This document shows positions 21,817 through 33,612 of a stretch of DNA of 64,000 nt, piece by piece. The position numbers and the translations under genes are program-made. The notes under the pieces are model-generated. The model saw only the letters and a program-made list of their open reading frames with translations, made no database searches and had not been told where the DNA came from. The stretch's first letter is position 1; each line of letters starts with the position of its first letter. This DNA is from Xylaria sp. FL1777. Taxonomy: Eukaryota; Ascomycota; Sordariomycetes; Xylariales; Xylariaceae. Where the stretch lies: assembly GCA_022578965.1 (NCBI GenBank), contig MU400596.1, positions 1 to 64,000 on the forward strand, given 5' to 3'.

Positions 21817-24800
21817 TTATAACTTGCTATAATTTAAATGTTAGTATAAAAGCTAACTAAAAAAGCGTTAAAAATACTGTTTAAAAGCTTTTTTAATAAA
21901 CTTTGTTAAATATAAACACGCTAAAATTTTAAGCATAAGTAGTAGCTTTATAGCTAGCTTGCAATAATAAAGCAGTATTATTTAAATAAAACAAAAAAGT
22001 ATTAATTAAACTTAAAAATTAAGCTAATAATTTTAAAAATAAAACATTAGTTAATATTATTAAAGCAATAAATATAGTATTTATAAGTAGTAATATAATT
22101 GCTGCTAAAAAGCTATATAGTAAAAATATAGTAATTATTTTTAAAAAAGCAATGCTTTAAAAAGCTAAAAAAAAAAAGTAAATTATAAAAGCTTTTAAAA
22201 AAGAATTAAAAGTATAACAAAAAAAAGCAGCACTAATAATAAAAAATATTTTAATAAAACATATTAAAGTAATATACTTAAATAAAAACTTATTATAGCT
22301 ATTATATAGTAAATATTTTAAAGTTATAAAATGCAAAAAAATGCTATTTAAAAACACAAAAGCTAGATTTATATTAATATTATTATATATAAGTAATATT
22401 ATAATAGCGAAAATAATATGCAAAAATAGCTTTTTATAAAAAGCTTAGCTATTTAATTATAAACTTTTTGCTATAAAGCTTAAAGTTATATAATGCTTTA
22501 ATTGTTATAAATATAAATATATAACTAAATATTACTATAAAAACTTAAAATATAACTATTATTTAGCTTTAAAGCACTAAAAAAATAAAAAAGCTGCTTA
22601 ATAAAAATGTAAAAAGCAAAACAAAAATATATAAACTATAAAAAAACATACATAGCATAAAATAAAACTTGCTAAAAAAAAGTTAAACAAAAAAACAAAA
22701 CAAAAGCAATATATATATTATAACTTAAAAGCTTTTAAAGTGCTAAAAAAGCAATAATAATAAATAAAAAAATAAATAAAAGTAATTTAAAAATATTAAT
22801 AGCATTAGCATTTATAAAGCTAAATAAAAAAAAGTGATTAACAGAAAAACAGCAAATTAGTAGTATAAACAAAAACTTATTTTTATTAATTTAATAATAT
22901 ATAATATTGCTTTTTAAAACATTATAAAATTTAAAAGCAATATAATATATATGCTATAAAACAATAGCTTTAATTATATAGCAGTTTAAAAGCTAGTAAT
23001 TAATAAATATAATAATATATATTGGTTTAATAATAGTAGCTATTAAGTTGTTTAATTAAAAAATAAAGCTACGTTATATATAAATAAAAAAATTATAATA
23101 AAAATGCTAGTAAAAAACGCTAATAAAAACTAAGCAAAAGTTATAATAAGTAGTAATAACTTAGTAATAACTTTATAATTAATATATTTACTAAATTAAA
23201 AAAAAACAATTTAATATAGTTTAATTTAAAAAATACGTAAAGTAAACAAGTTAAAAAAACGCTATATATTTATAAATAACTTTAATTTTTATTATTTATT
23301 ATAAAATTTCAAAAGCAAAAAAAGCTAAAAAGCAAATAAACTACTTAAGTTTATTATATAATAAAATTTTATATTAGCTATTTTTTAAAAAAAAATAATT
23401 AAAATAAAGCATAAATAAAAAAGCTTAATAATAAACTTAATATAAATATTTAGCAATTTAATTACTACTTATTAAAAAGACTTAAAGTAGCTAAGTTTTA
23501 ATTATAAAGCACTAAAGGTTATAATTAATTTAAAAGTAGCTTTATAAAAATATTTAAAAAAAGCAAAAAAATAAAACTAGCTTAAATTAAATAAAAATAA
23601 AGCAGCTATAAAAATAAAAGCTATTATTATAAAAATATATATATTATATATATTTAGCAAGCTAAATAATGCTTTTAACTTTTTAATTTAATAATTAATA
23701 AAAATAGCAAATAAAATAATGCTTAAAAAAACTATAAAAAAAAAATACTAAGCATTACTTTAGTAGTTTTTAAAAGTAATTAAAACAAAAAAAAAGCAAA
23801 ATAAGCATATTGCAGATTTTAAAGCAAAAAAACTAAAATAATATAGCAAACTTTTAAAAAAAAAGAAAAAACTTTTAGTAATAAAGTAAAAAAAGCGCAA
23901 AAATATAACTAAAAATAAGCATTTATAAAAGCATTTAAAAATTTTAAATTATTATAAAGCTTAACTAAATAAGCAAAGTTTGCTTATAAGCTAGCTTTAA
24001 AAGTTATTATAATTTTACTGCTAAAACAAATAAAAAATAAGCTATTTTTTGCTAATACTTTTAAAAAAAAAACAGCTTTATTAATAAAACGCTTTTTTTT
24101 TGCATTATTAGCAAACTTATTTAATATATTTAAAAAAAACTTAATTTATAATAGCTATTAAAAATTTATAATTAACGTTAATATAAAAAAAAAAAACATA
24201 ATATTGCTAATATAAAAGTTAGCGCTATAAAAAGCGCTAAAAAATAACTTATTATTTAGTAGCTTTTTTAAAGCTTATAAATTTATTTTAGCAAAAAAAA
24301 TAATAATATTATATATTGCTAGCTTTTTATTAAAGTATTATTTAATGCAATTTAAGCAAGCAAAAATAATAGTTATACTTAAATCTAAAAAGGTAAAAAA
24401 AACTAAAAAAACAGCTAAAAAATAGCACTTTATTATACTTATTTATACAGTAAAAAAAATATTAAAAAAAAAGCTATATTGCTATATAGCAAAAATAGCT
24501 AAGCAAGAAAGTTTTTTGCTAAATAACTAAATAAACAATAAATAAAACAAATTAATAAACATAATTATTAAACTAGTATTAAAAATAGCAAAAAAAACAA
24601 TTAGCAAAAAAAGCATAGCGTTTTTACTATAGCTAAATATTATAAAAGCTTTTAATATTATTAACAAAAAAAATAATATATATTTTGCAAAAAAAAAGCT
24701 TTTTTTTTTAAATAATTATATAAGTAAACTTTTTTATATTAAATTATATAGTGCATTTTTGCTTTAATAAAGCAGTATTTTAATTAATAGCGCTAAAAGC

Positions 24801-26499
24801 TAAAGTTTTTTAAAAGTTTTTGCTTTTTTTTTTTTTTTTTTTTTTTATATATTTTAATATTTTATAATAACTTTGCTATATATTAAAAGCTAATAATAAT
24901 TAGCTTTACTAATAATACTAACTTTATTATAGCAAACTTAAATATGAAATAAAACTGCAAAACTTTAAAAGTAGCATAAAAAACATATAAAAGCTAAATA
25001 AAATAACATAAAATAAAATTTGAATTATAAAAAAGCAAATTAATGCACTTTTGTAACAGCAAAATAATATTTATGCAAATAATATATCTTTTTAATATAA
25101 TAATATACTTAAAAAATAATATAAGGTTTTTAAAAATATAGTTTAATAAAAATATAAAATAAAAAAAACACTTAATAAAGCTTAAAAAAAAACTAAGCAT
25201 TTAATTATATATAATAATTAAGCTATAAAACTTTGCATAAAATAATAGTATAATAAAAGCAAAATAAATATATATTATAATAATATAAAGTATTTTAGCT
25301 TATAATATAATAACTTAATATAAAAACTTTAAAAAAAATAAAGCAAAAAGTATTGCTAATTTGCTAATAATAATTTAAAACAAATATTTTAAACATATAA
25401 CTAAAACTTTTAAAGCAACTAAAACAAAATATTTAAAAACTAAAATAAAAATTTTTTTTATTAATTTATATTTTAGTAGTAAAATAGCAGCTTATAAATA
25501 TTGCATAAAAAGCTTAATAACTAAAAAATTAATTTAAAAAGCAATAAAAAAAATCAGAATTTTTATTTAAAATATAAAAGCTTAAAAAGCTAAAAACTAA
25601 ATAAAAAGCAAGCTTATAAGCAATAATAAAAGTATAGCTAAAAAAAATTTAATGCTAGCTTTAAACTTTTAGCAAAAAAAATAGTTAAAAAAAAAAAAAC
25701 TTAAAATTGCATTAAAAAAAAAATAAATAAGCAAATAAAGCTAAACTAAAACAAGCAGTAATTATTTAATAATAGCTAAACAAAAGCTTAACAAAAATAA
25801 AGCTTTTAAAAAATATAACAAATTATTAAAGCATAAAGCAGCTATAATAATATAAATATGTATTAAAAAAATAAAGCTAAAAGTATTTTTATATAAAAAA
25901 AAAGTTTTAAGCTTTTTTATGCTTTTTTATAAATGCGCAAAAAAAAAAAAGATTTTTTAGTATATAGTTTTATGTTATAACTTACTAAAAAACAAAAAAA
26001 AGCAGCTATAAAAAAACTTTATAGTTAAGCTGCTATAAATTAATAAAAACTTATAACTAGCTATAAAAAAGCTTAAAGCTATAAATAATATTATAAAATA
26101 GCTATTTATTACTAATAAAATAACAATATATAATAAAGTAGTTAAAATAAAAAGAAATAAAAAAAAAAAAAAGCAGAAAATAGAAAAAAAACTAGCAAAA
26201 AAGGCAAAAATGCTTTTTTAAAAGTTTTAAAAAACAAAAAAAAAGCTTTTATGCACTTTTTAAAAAAGCAAAAAGTCTAAAAGCTTTAAAAAAAGTTTTT
26301 TTGCTTTTTAACTATTACTTTTTATTTAGCAAGCTAATTAATAAAAACTAGTTATTATAAAATAAAAGAACTTTAAAGTAGCAGCAAAAACATTATTGCA
26401 TAAGGTTTTTATTTAGCTTTTTGTATAGTTTTACTTATAAGTACATAAGTAAAAAAACCGCGCTATAAAGCAGCACAGCAAATTATTAATAATAATAAT
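21817..26499 (+). mobile_element. LINE B2: second near-full copy
   Basis: It is collinear with B1 from its first bases (TTATAACTTGCTATAATT) to the (TAA)n tail at about 26484-26499. The two copies differ mainly by C/T and G/A, with many sites mutated in only one of them. This lets the ancestral base be read at many positions. The 3' stem-loop stands at 26429-26454. Minus-strand open frames at 22157-22423 and 24994-25200 are antisense by-products that recur at the same places as in B1. Confidence 0.85.
24600..25520 (+). pseudogene. LINE B2 reverse transcriptase relic
   Basis: The block around Leu-(D>N)-I-I-K-A-F lies at 24633-24656, with the preceding Gln codon now TAG (in B1 it is still CAG). 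The catalytic box reads Phe-Thr-Asn-Asn at 24905-24916, followed by Thr-Asn, where B1 has Phe-Ala-Asn-Asn. The Ala-to-Thr change is again G-to-A. Non-functional. Confidence 0.82.
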
Positions 26500-26810
26500 A
26501 ATAATAATATAATTTTTGCTTAGTTTTTTTTAGCGTTTTTTATTAACGTTTTTATTATAATTTTTTTATATATAATATAACTAGAGCTTTTTTTGTTTTT
26601 TGTTATAATTGCTAATAAAGCATTTAAACATATATAAAAAAGGTTTTTAAGCTTAAAATTAAATTTTATAAGCTATATTACCTTTAGGCATAATGCTATA
26701 TTAATATGCATTTAGTAGCGTAGTAAGCTTTAACGAAAACTTTTTTGTTAAGCTAATAACTAGCTTAAATGCTATTTTAACTAAGCTATATTAATACTAC
26801 ATAAATAAAC
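26500..26810. other. Unassigned stretch between LINE B2 and SINE E2
   Basis: About 310 bases with some CpG and GCG left, no long frame and no partner elsewhere in the window. It may be the 5' part of the sequence that continues after E2 at 27571. Confidence 0.35.
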
Positions 26811-26823
26811 TTATTAAATAATA

Positions 26824-27557
26824 ATAATTTGTATTACTTAAACAAACAGCTTATTAGCTATGCTAGTAACTATTTAATAAAACTTTATATAAGTGGAAAC
26901 TTTTTTTAGGGCAAAAACTACTTATATATGCAAAGTATGCAACAGTTTTGCTATAGATCTTATTAATTTGCTGCTTTTTTTATATAATACTCTGCTTTAA
27001 ATTTTATACGCTAAGTTAGCAGCACTTTTGCTTTATAATACAAAGGTATAAAAATTAGCGCGCTAACAAAAAGGTTTTTTATTAATTAGTAATAAAAGCG
27101 CTTTTTTGCTAGCCTTAAGTTTTGCAAGCTATAAATAATACAGTATTAAATGGATTTTAAGCATTATATAATGCTATATTTTTTGTAAATTGCTTAGCGC
27201 TAAGCAGTAAGCTTTAGGTTTTAATTACGCTAAAAATATAAGCTATTTGTTATACAAAAAAACTAGTACTTATATAACATTAATAATAAAAGCTAAAGCT
27301 GCTTGTTTTTATAGTAGCTAATATACTAAGTTAATTATTTATGTTGCTATACTAGCAAAAAAACAAGGTTTTTAGACTTTTAGCTTAGCTATTTAACTTT
27401 TAATTTTTATGCTTTTAATATAGCAAGCGTATAATTTAAACCAAGCTAAAGGCAAACTAACTTTTGCTCTAAAGCAAAGCAACTATAAACCAGGCAAAAC
27501 TTAAACCTACGACTTCGAAAAAAATAGCTAAGCGTATGCCACTGTGCTACTAGGCCT
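26824..27557 (-). mobile_element. SINE E2, tRNA-headed, 734 bp
   Basis: It is flanked by a 13-bp duplication, TTATTAAATAATA, at 26811-26823 and 27558-27570. On the minus strand the A box is TAGCACAGTGG (27539-27549), an exact match to the pol III consensus TRGCNNAGTGG. The B box reads GGTTTAAGTTT (27497-27507), which is GGTTCGAGTCC-like after C-to-T change. The 5' seven bases GGCCTAG can pair with CTGGTTT after the T arm as an acceptor stem. The 3' end is AAGTAATACAA plus an ATT tail. A 16-bp palindrome lies at 27191-27206. Confidence 0.86.
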
Positions 27558-28041
27558 TTATTAAATAATACTAATTACTTAAAACTAAACTAAACGTAAA
27601 TAAAAATAAATAAAAAACTATTAAAGCAAATATAAAAAGATTTCTTAAGCTTAATAAAGCATTAAAAATAATTACTATTATAAAAAAAGTAGTTTATATA
27701 TTACTTAAAGCTAGTATAAAACATGTTTATATATTTTCTTAAATAAACTTAAACGCTTAACTTAAACGCATTAAAAAGCTATTAAAAATATCTTAAACAG
27801 CGCTTTATAAATATAAACATATATAAATATTATTAGCTAAAACTTAAACCTAAGGAAATTTGCTAATATTATAGTAGCTTTTTTATACTATGTAAATATA
27901 ATAGCTACTTATAATTAAATTATTATAGTTATATTAATAGCTTTAAATGCTTATAGCAAAACTAAGCATATTATAATATAAAAAATAAATAAAGCGCTAT
28001 TTTTAAACGTTATTAAAGCAGCTTATAAGTTTACTAAAAAC

Positions 28042-28586
28042 TAATGTTAATAATTAGTTCGTACTAGCCTAGTATTTTTTTTCCCGGACTAATACTAAAC
28101 TAGTATTAGTTTATACTAGCTTAGTATTTTTTTTTCCGGACTAATATTAGCTTAATACGTACTAAACTAGCTTAGTATTTGTACTAGCCTAGTATTATAC
28201 TAGGCTAATACAAATACTAAACGTTAATAATTTAATAAATAATTATTATTTAGTAAAACGAATTTTATTGTTTTAAAGATCTTAAAAAACTAATTATAAA
28301 TACTTTTTAAAATTAAAAAAAAGCTTTATTTTAAAAGCTAAAAAATTAATTTTACAAAATACTAAATACTAAGCTAGTATAGACTAATACTAGCCTAGTA
28401 TTTTTTTTCCCGAATTAATACTAGGCTAGTATTAGTCCGTACTAGCCTAGTATTTTTTTCCCGAACTAATACTAGCCTAGTATTAGTTCATACTAGCTTA
28501 GTATTTTTTTTTCTAGACTAATACTAATACTAGCTTAGTATATATTAGGCTAGTATTTAAACTAAGGACTAAATTACTAACCTTGC
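28042..28586. mobile_element. Foldback element G2, 545 bp
   Basis: It begins TAATGTTAATAATTAG and ends ACTAAATTACTAACCTTGC, flanked by TAAAAAC (28035-28041) and TAAAAAT (28587-28593), a 7-bp target duplication with one C/T difference. The arms are repeated ACTAATACTAGCCTAGTATT palindromes separated by TTTTTTTCCCG. A unique core of about 150 bp at 28218-28370 is shared, inverted, with G1b. It keeps CCCGGA and CCGG sites, so it is younger than LINE J around it. Confidence 0.78.
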
Positions 28587-28593
28587 TAAAAAT

Positions 28594-30769
28594 AATTAAA
28601 AAGTTGTTTTTAGCTTAAAAAAATTAAAAAATCAGTATATAAATAATATAAAATAAACTGCAATAATATTTAAAAACAGGTTAATAGTATACTAATAGCT
28701 ATTTTAACTTATAATAATAAATATACTTATTATTAAAGTTATTAAACTAAAAAAAGAACTTTTAAAAGCATAACTATAATAAGCTAATAATATAAAAATT
28801 ATAAAGGTTATATTACTAAAAAAAATTTAATAATGCAAATATAACATAAAACTAATATATATTAGCATAAAGTTAGTTTAAAATATAAACAAGCTATATA
28901 ATAATAAAGTTTTTTAAAACTATAACTATTAAGTTGCTTTATTATACTTTAAAAATATAATAGCGTTAAAATATTACTAATGCTATAAATAAAAATATAA
29001 AGCAGCTTATTATAAAAAAAACAAATATTATAGTTAGTATATATTTTTATAATATATTAATAATAAAAAAAACATACGCTTAATATAAACTATAAATAGC
29101 TTAGCTAAATATAAGCAATATAATAATAAATATTTTATATAAGTTATAATATGCTTATATGCTTAAAAAGCAAAAAATATAGCAAAAAATACGTATATAT
29201 ATAAAGCAGCTAATTATACTATAAATATAATAGCTAAACTAGCTTTTTAAAACAAACTTATTATAATACTATTTAGCTTTTAAAAATAGCTAGCTTTTAA
29301 AACAGCAAAAAACATAAAAATAACTTAGCTATAAAAAGTAAATAAGCTTTTAAGCTTAAAAAACTAAAATAATAGCTAAAAAAAAAGCTAGTTTTTAATT
29401 AAATAAGTTATAATTTTAAACTAATTTTAGTTTAACTTTTTTAAAAACATAAGCAATATTATAATAAAAAAGTTTATAATTATAAACTTAAAAATATAAA
29501 AAAAAAAAGCTTAATTTTATTTTTAAATTATAATAAAAATACATTAAAAAAAAGTAGCAATAAAAATAAAACTTTTATTAGTATATAATAAACAAATATT
29601 TTATATTTTAATAAAATGTTAAAAAAAGTTATATAGTTATAAAAAAATTTTTTTTAAAAAAAAACAAATATAATATTTTAACAATTTGCAAGCTATTAAT
29701 AGTTATTAGTAACTTTTTATACATTATATACTTAATTAGCTTAATATATAACATTATATAATATTAAAACTAAAGCAAACTTTAAGTAATTATATTACTA
29801 AATTTAATAATAAAAATAAAAAAAATAAAAGCTATAAAAAACTAATGTATAATTACTTTAGGCCTTAAAAACAAAAACCTTAATATTTACTACATTTATT
29901 TATTTTTTTTTTATATAGTTTAAAAATAGCTTATATTACTAATAAAACTAAAATAAAAGCAGCTTATAAATAAAACTTTATTACTAAAGGATTTTAACTT
30001 ATATTACTAAAATTAAATATATATATTAAAGCTATATATAAAAGCTAAAAAAGCTATATTATTAATATAAAACTAAGACTTTAAGCTTATTACTTTAAAA
30101 AACATAAGCACTTTTTTTAACTAAAAAGAACTAAATATTATTATAGATTTAGCTTAAGTATTAATAAATTTAAAAGCTACTTTTATATTAAGCTTAAATA
30201 TAATAAAAAGTAATTATAAGTTGCTTAAATACTAAATAAAAAGGTTTAATAAACTAAATAAACTTTTAAAAAACTTAAGCTAAAACTAAAAGCTAGCTAA
30301 TATAAAACAAGTAAAAATTAAAGTATGGTTTTTTTTAGCGATTTTTTATTTAATAAATGCTAAAAACTTTAAATATTTAAACTTAGTTATAAAAAAACTG
30401 TTTAATAGCTTAAATAAAATTATAAATAAAACAATACTAAACTAAAAAAAAAAGCAAGCTATAATATAACTAATAAATAGCAAAAGTAAAGCAAATAATA
30501 TAAAAAAAAAAAGCTTATGTTTATTAATAAAAAATTTAAACTAAAAAAGCTTATTAAAACAAACATAAAGCAAATAAAACATAAAAAAAAGCTTAAACTA
30601 AAACGTTTAAAAGCTATTTTTAGCAATAATTATATAATTTCTTTAATACAAAAAAAAGTAAAGCTAAAAATATAAAAGCAAAACAAGCTAAAATAATATA
30701 AAAAACCTTAAAATAAGCATAAATAAAAAGCTTATAAACATTAAAAAAACTAGTATTATTAAACTTTTA
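28594..30769 (+). pseudogene. LINE J upstream coding remnant
   Basis: The plus strand is A-rich and shows a Lys/Ser/Tyr-rich reading with scattered stops, for example around 30130-30230 where an R-T-K-Y-Y-Y-R-F segment can be followed for about 30 codons. By position it should be ORF1 and the endonuclease part of LINE J. No zinc knuckle or endonuclease motif was found. Confidence 0.45.
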
Positions 30770-30776
30770 TAATAAT

Positions 30777-31299
30777 TAAGGTTAGTAATTTAGTTTTTAG
30801 TATAAGGACTAAATTAGTTTAAACTAAGGACTAATTAGTTTTTAATCACTAAAATTTTGGACTAGTTAGTCTTTAGTTTAAACTAACTAGTTTTTAATCA
30901 CTAGAAAAAAAAACTAGTTAGTTTTTAGTTTAAACTAACTAGTTTTTAATTACCTCAAAAAAAAACTAGTTAGTTTTTAGTTTAAACTAACTAGTTTTTG
31001 ATTTTTTAATAAAAACCTACTTAATATATAATAATAATTAATAATAAAATTAAATAAATATATATTTATATAAAGAATACTTTAATATATATATTAAAAT
31101 AAAAAACATTTAATATTAAAGCATATTTAAAATAATAATAATAATTTTAATTCTTTAGTTTTAATTAGAACTAATTAGTCCGAACTAAAGACTAATTAGT
31201 TTTAGTTCAAACTAACTAGTTTTAGTTATTAAAAAAAAAAACTAATTAGTCTTTAGTTTTAGTCCAAACTAGTTAATTTAAACTAATTATTAACCCTGA
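30777..31299. mobile_element. Foldback element G3, 523 bp
   Basis: It begins TAAGGTTAGTAATTTAGT and ends ACTAATTATTAACCCTGA; the second is the complement of TCAGGGTTAATAATTAGT, so the ends are inverted repeats. It is flanked by TAATAAT at 30770-30776 and 31300-31306, an exact 7-bp duplication. The arms repeat AACTAGTTAGTTTTTAGTTT motifs. The core (about 31010-31145) is unlike those of G1b, G2 and G4. Confidence 0.8.
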
Positions 31300-31839
31300 T
31301 AATAATAATAGCTTAAACGTAACTATAGCAAACATTTTTAATAATAAAGCAAAAGTTTTTACTAAAAAGTTTTTTTTAAAACTAAACGCTAACTTAAAAA
31401 ATATAGCTATTTTGCTAGCTTTTTTAACTTTTTTTTTTTTTATTATAGCATAAACTACTATAAAATATACATAATTTTAAGTTATATAAAAGCTTAAAAA
31501 GTACTAAGATTAAATAAAATTCTAAACGCGTTTTTAAAAATATATAACTTATAGCTGCTTAAAAACAATAAAAATAAACATAAGTTTTTTACTAAGCATA
31601 TAGCTAATATAACATTAGCTAGCTTTTAAATTAATTATTACTTAAAATACTTTTAAAACGTTTAAATAATAATTATTTTAAAAAATAAACTAAATAAAAG
31701 TTTACTAAACTTTTAATAGTTTATTGCTTTATTAAATATAATAAAAAAGCTTATTAAAGCTAAAATAGCTTTAAAATTAAGCTATGTTATTATAATATAT
31801 AAACTGCTTTTTTTTAAACAAATAAAAAATAAATTATAA

Positions 31840-33110
31840 TAATTTATAAAAATAGTATTATATTTAATTATTTTAGTAGTACATTATATATAAGCTATAA
31901 ATAAAGCAATTTTAATGCTTTTTTTAAACATAATAAAAGCATTTAACTTAATAATACATAAAAAGCTTTATTAAATACTTAAAAAAATAAGTTTTCTAAA
32001 ATAAACAATATAATAAATATAAAGCTTTTTAATAAACTATATAATAACTTTACTTTTTAATAAACAAAAGTTAAACTTAATATATATTAAAGCAAAAATT
32101 TTATAAGGATTTTTATTATTACTGATTTTTTTTTACTTATATATTGCTTTGCTATATAATAAGCTATAGTTTATATAAAAACTATAAAGCGCTATTTTTA
32201 TAAATAATATAAACTTATTAAATATTAGTAAAAAACATAAAAATAGCTTATAAAATATTTAAATAAGCTTAAAAAATTTATGTAAAATAAAGCTAAAAAT
32301 ATAAATTTAAATTTAACTTAAGCAAATATTACTTTGTTTACTTTATAAAACTAAGCTAAAAAGCTTTTAAGCATATAATAAAAGCAGGCTAAAAAAAATA
32401 TGCTTTAAAATAGCAGCAAAAGTGCTTAGCATATAAATAAACTACTGCTTAAATTAAAAAAAGCAACATAAAATGCTTTATAAAAAACTAAAAAAGTAAA
32501 CGTTATTAATAAGCTATTTAGCTTAGTTTATATAAAAGCTAAGCATAATTTAAGCAAAACTTTTATATATAGCAGTAATATAAATAGCAATAAAATATAA
32601 GTTAATAATATAATCTAAGCTAATAAAACAAAACTAATAGCTAAAATAAAAGCTGTTAAAAATGCTTTAGCAAGTTTAAAACAAGTATTTATATATTATT
32701 ATTAAAGCTTATAAAAATATATATATAATTAACCTTAAAACAAAATTACTAATTTTATTTTTAAACTTATAGCTAAATTATAAAACTATTAAATATATAA
32801 AAAAAGTTAAAAATATAAGCATAGTAAATTATATTTAAAAATAATCTAAAAAGCTAGTTTTAATAACATATAACTTAACTAGTAATAAAAAAGTTTAAAG
32901 CTATAAAATATAATTAAACAATAGTAAAAAAGAAATATTTTAAGTTAATAAAACATAAAGTAAACTTCTAGAAATTTTAAACTATAAAATATACTAAAAA
33001 AGCAAAAAAAGTAGCAAAAAAAACAAGCTATTAATAAACTTAAAATTAATATATACGTAGTATATTTAGTAATAAACTTTAAAAAAAAACAAAGTTTAAA
33101 CAAATTATAG
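31840..33110 (+). pseudogene. LINE J reverse transcriptase and C-terminal relic
   Basis: The first catalytic block reads Leu-Asn-Ile-Ile-Lys-Ala-Phe-Asn within 31915-31947 (Leu-Asp-x-x-K-A-F-Asp before mutation). The P-Q-G-S-P-L loop region at about 32084-32160 ends in Leu-Tyr-Ile-Ala-Leu-Leu-Tyr-Asn-Lys, closely like LINE B. The catalytic x-D-D box reads Phe-Ile-Asn-Asn at 32197-32208, followed by Ile-Asn-Leu-Leu. After it a charged segment continues to about 33060 with stops at former Gln/Trp codons; an RNase H domain could lie there but I cannot mark its residues. Confidence 0.83.
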
Positions 33111-33132
33111 TTAATTAGCTTTTATATAATAA

Positions 33133-33612
33133 TGTTATAAAATAAGCTAACTAAGCTAGTTAAAAAAGCTAAGTATAAAAAAAACACGCGCGAAAAAAGT
33201 TCTTATTCGTTAAAAAATATATATTTAAACTATTATAAAGGTTTAATGCATAAACTTAATAAATTTAAGCGTTAAGTTTATTAAGCTTTAAGCTTAAAAT
33301 AATATAGTGTTAAGTTTATTAAAAAAAGCAACATTTATAAATTATTACTATTATTTTTTTTGTTTATATAATTGTATACTTTTTATATTTAGTTATTTAT
33401 TTAGTTTTTGCTTTTTAGTTATTAACTTTTTATAACTGCTAAACATTAATATATTTACTTTTTTTAAAACCTTTAAAACTTTTATTAATATATTGTAGTA
33501 AAAATACTTTAAAAACCTTTTTAATAAACTATTATTAAGAATTTTATTATTACTTGCAAATTAAAACGTTTAAAGTAAGCTTGTTATATTAATATATAAT
33601 AAGTTTATTATA
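33133..33612 (+). repeat. LTR-3 (480 bp)
   Basis: It starts TGTTATAAAATAAGCTAA, almost identical to LTR-2, and ends TTTATTATA. It has one copy of the 38-bp unit (about 33249-33290) that LTR-2 carries twice. Some CpG survive early in the repeat (ACACGCGCGAAAA near 33183). No target duplication can be checked because the 3' end of the element is lost. Confidence 0.8.

Larger units (their letters stand above)
27571..33132 (+). mobile_element. LINE J: second Tad-like family, single copy here
   Basis: This is an A-rich plus-strand region with a LINE reverse transcriptase in its last third and gag-like reading before it. Foldback elements G2 and G3 are inserted. It differs from LINE B in sequence, and no second copy exists in the window, yet it is mutated as heavily, which implies other copies elsewhere. 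The exact 5' end is uncertain (it could reach back to 26500 across SINE E2); the 3' limit is set by LTR-3. I see no (TAA)n tail or terminal stem-loop like that of B, so the 3' end may be missing. Confidence 0.7.
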
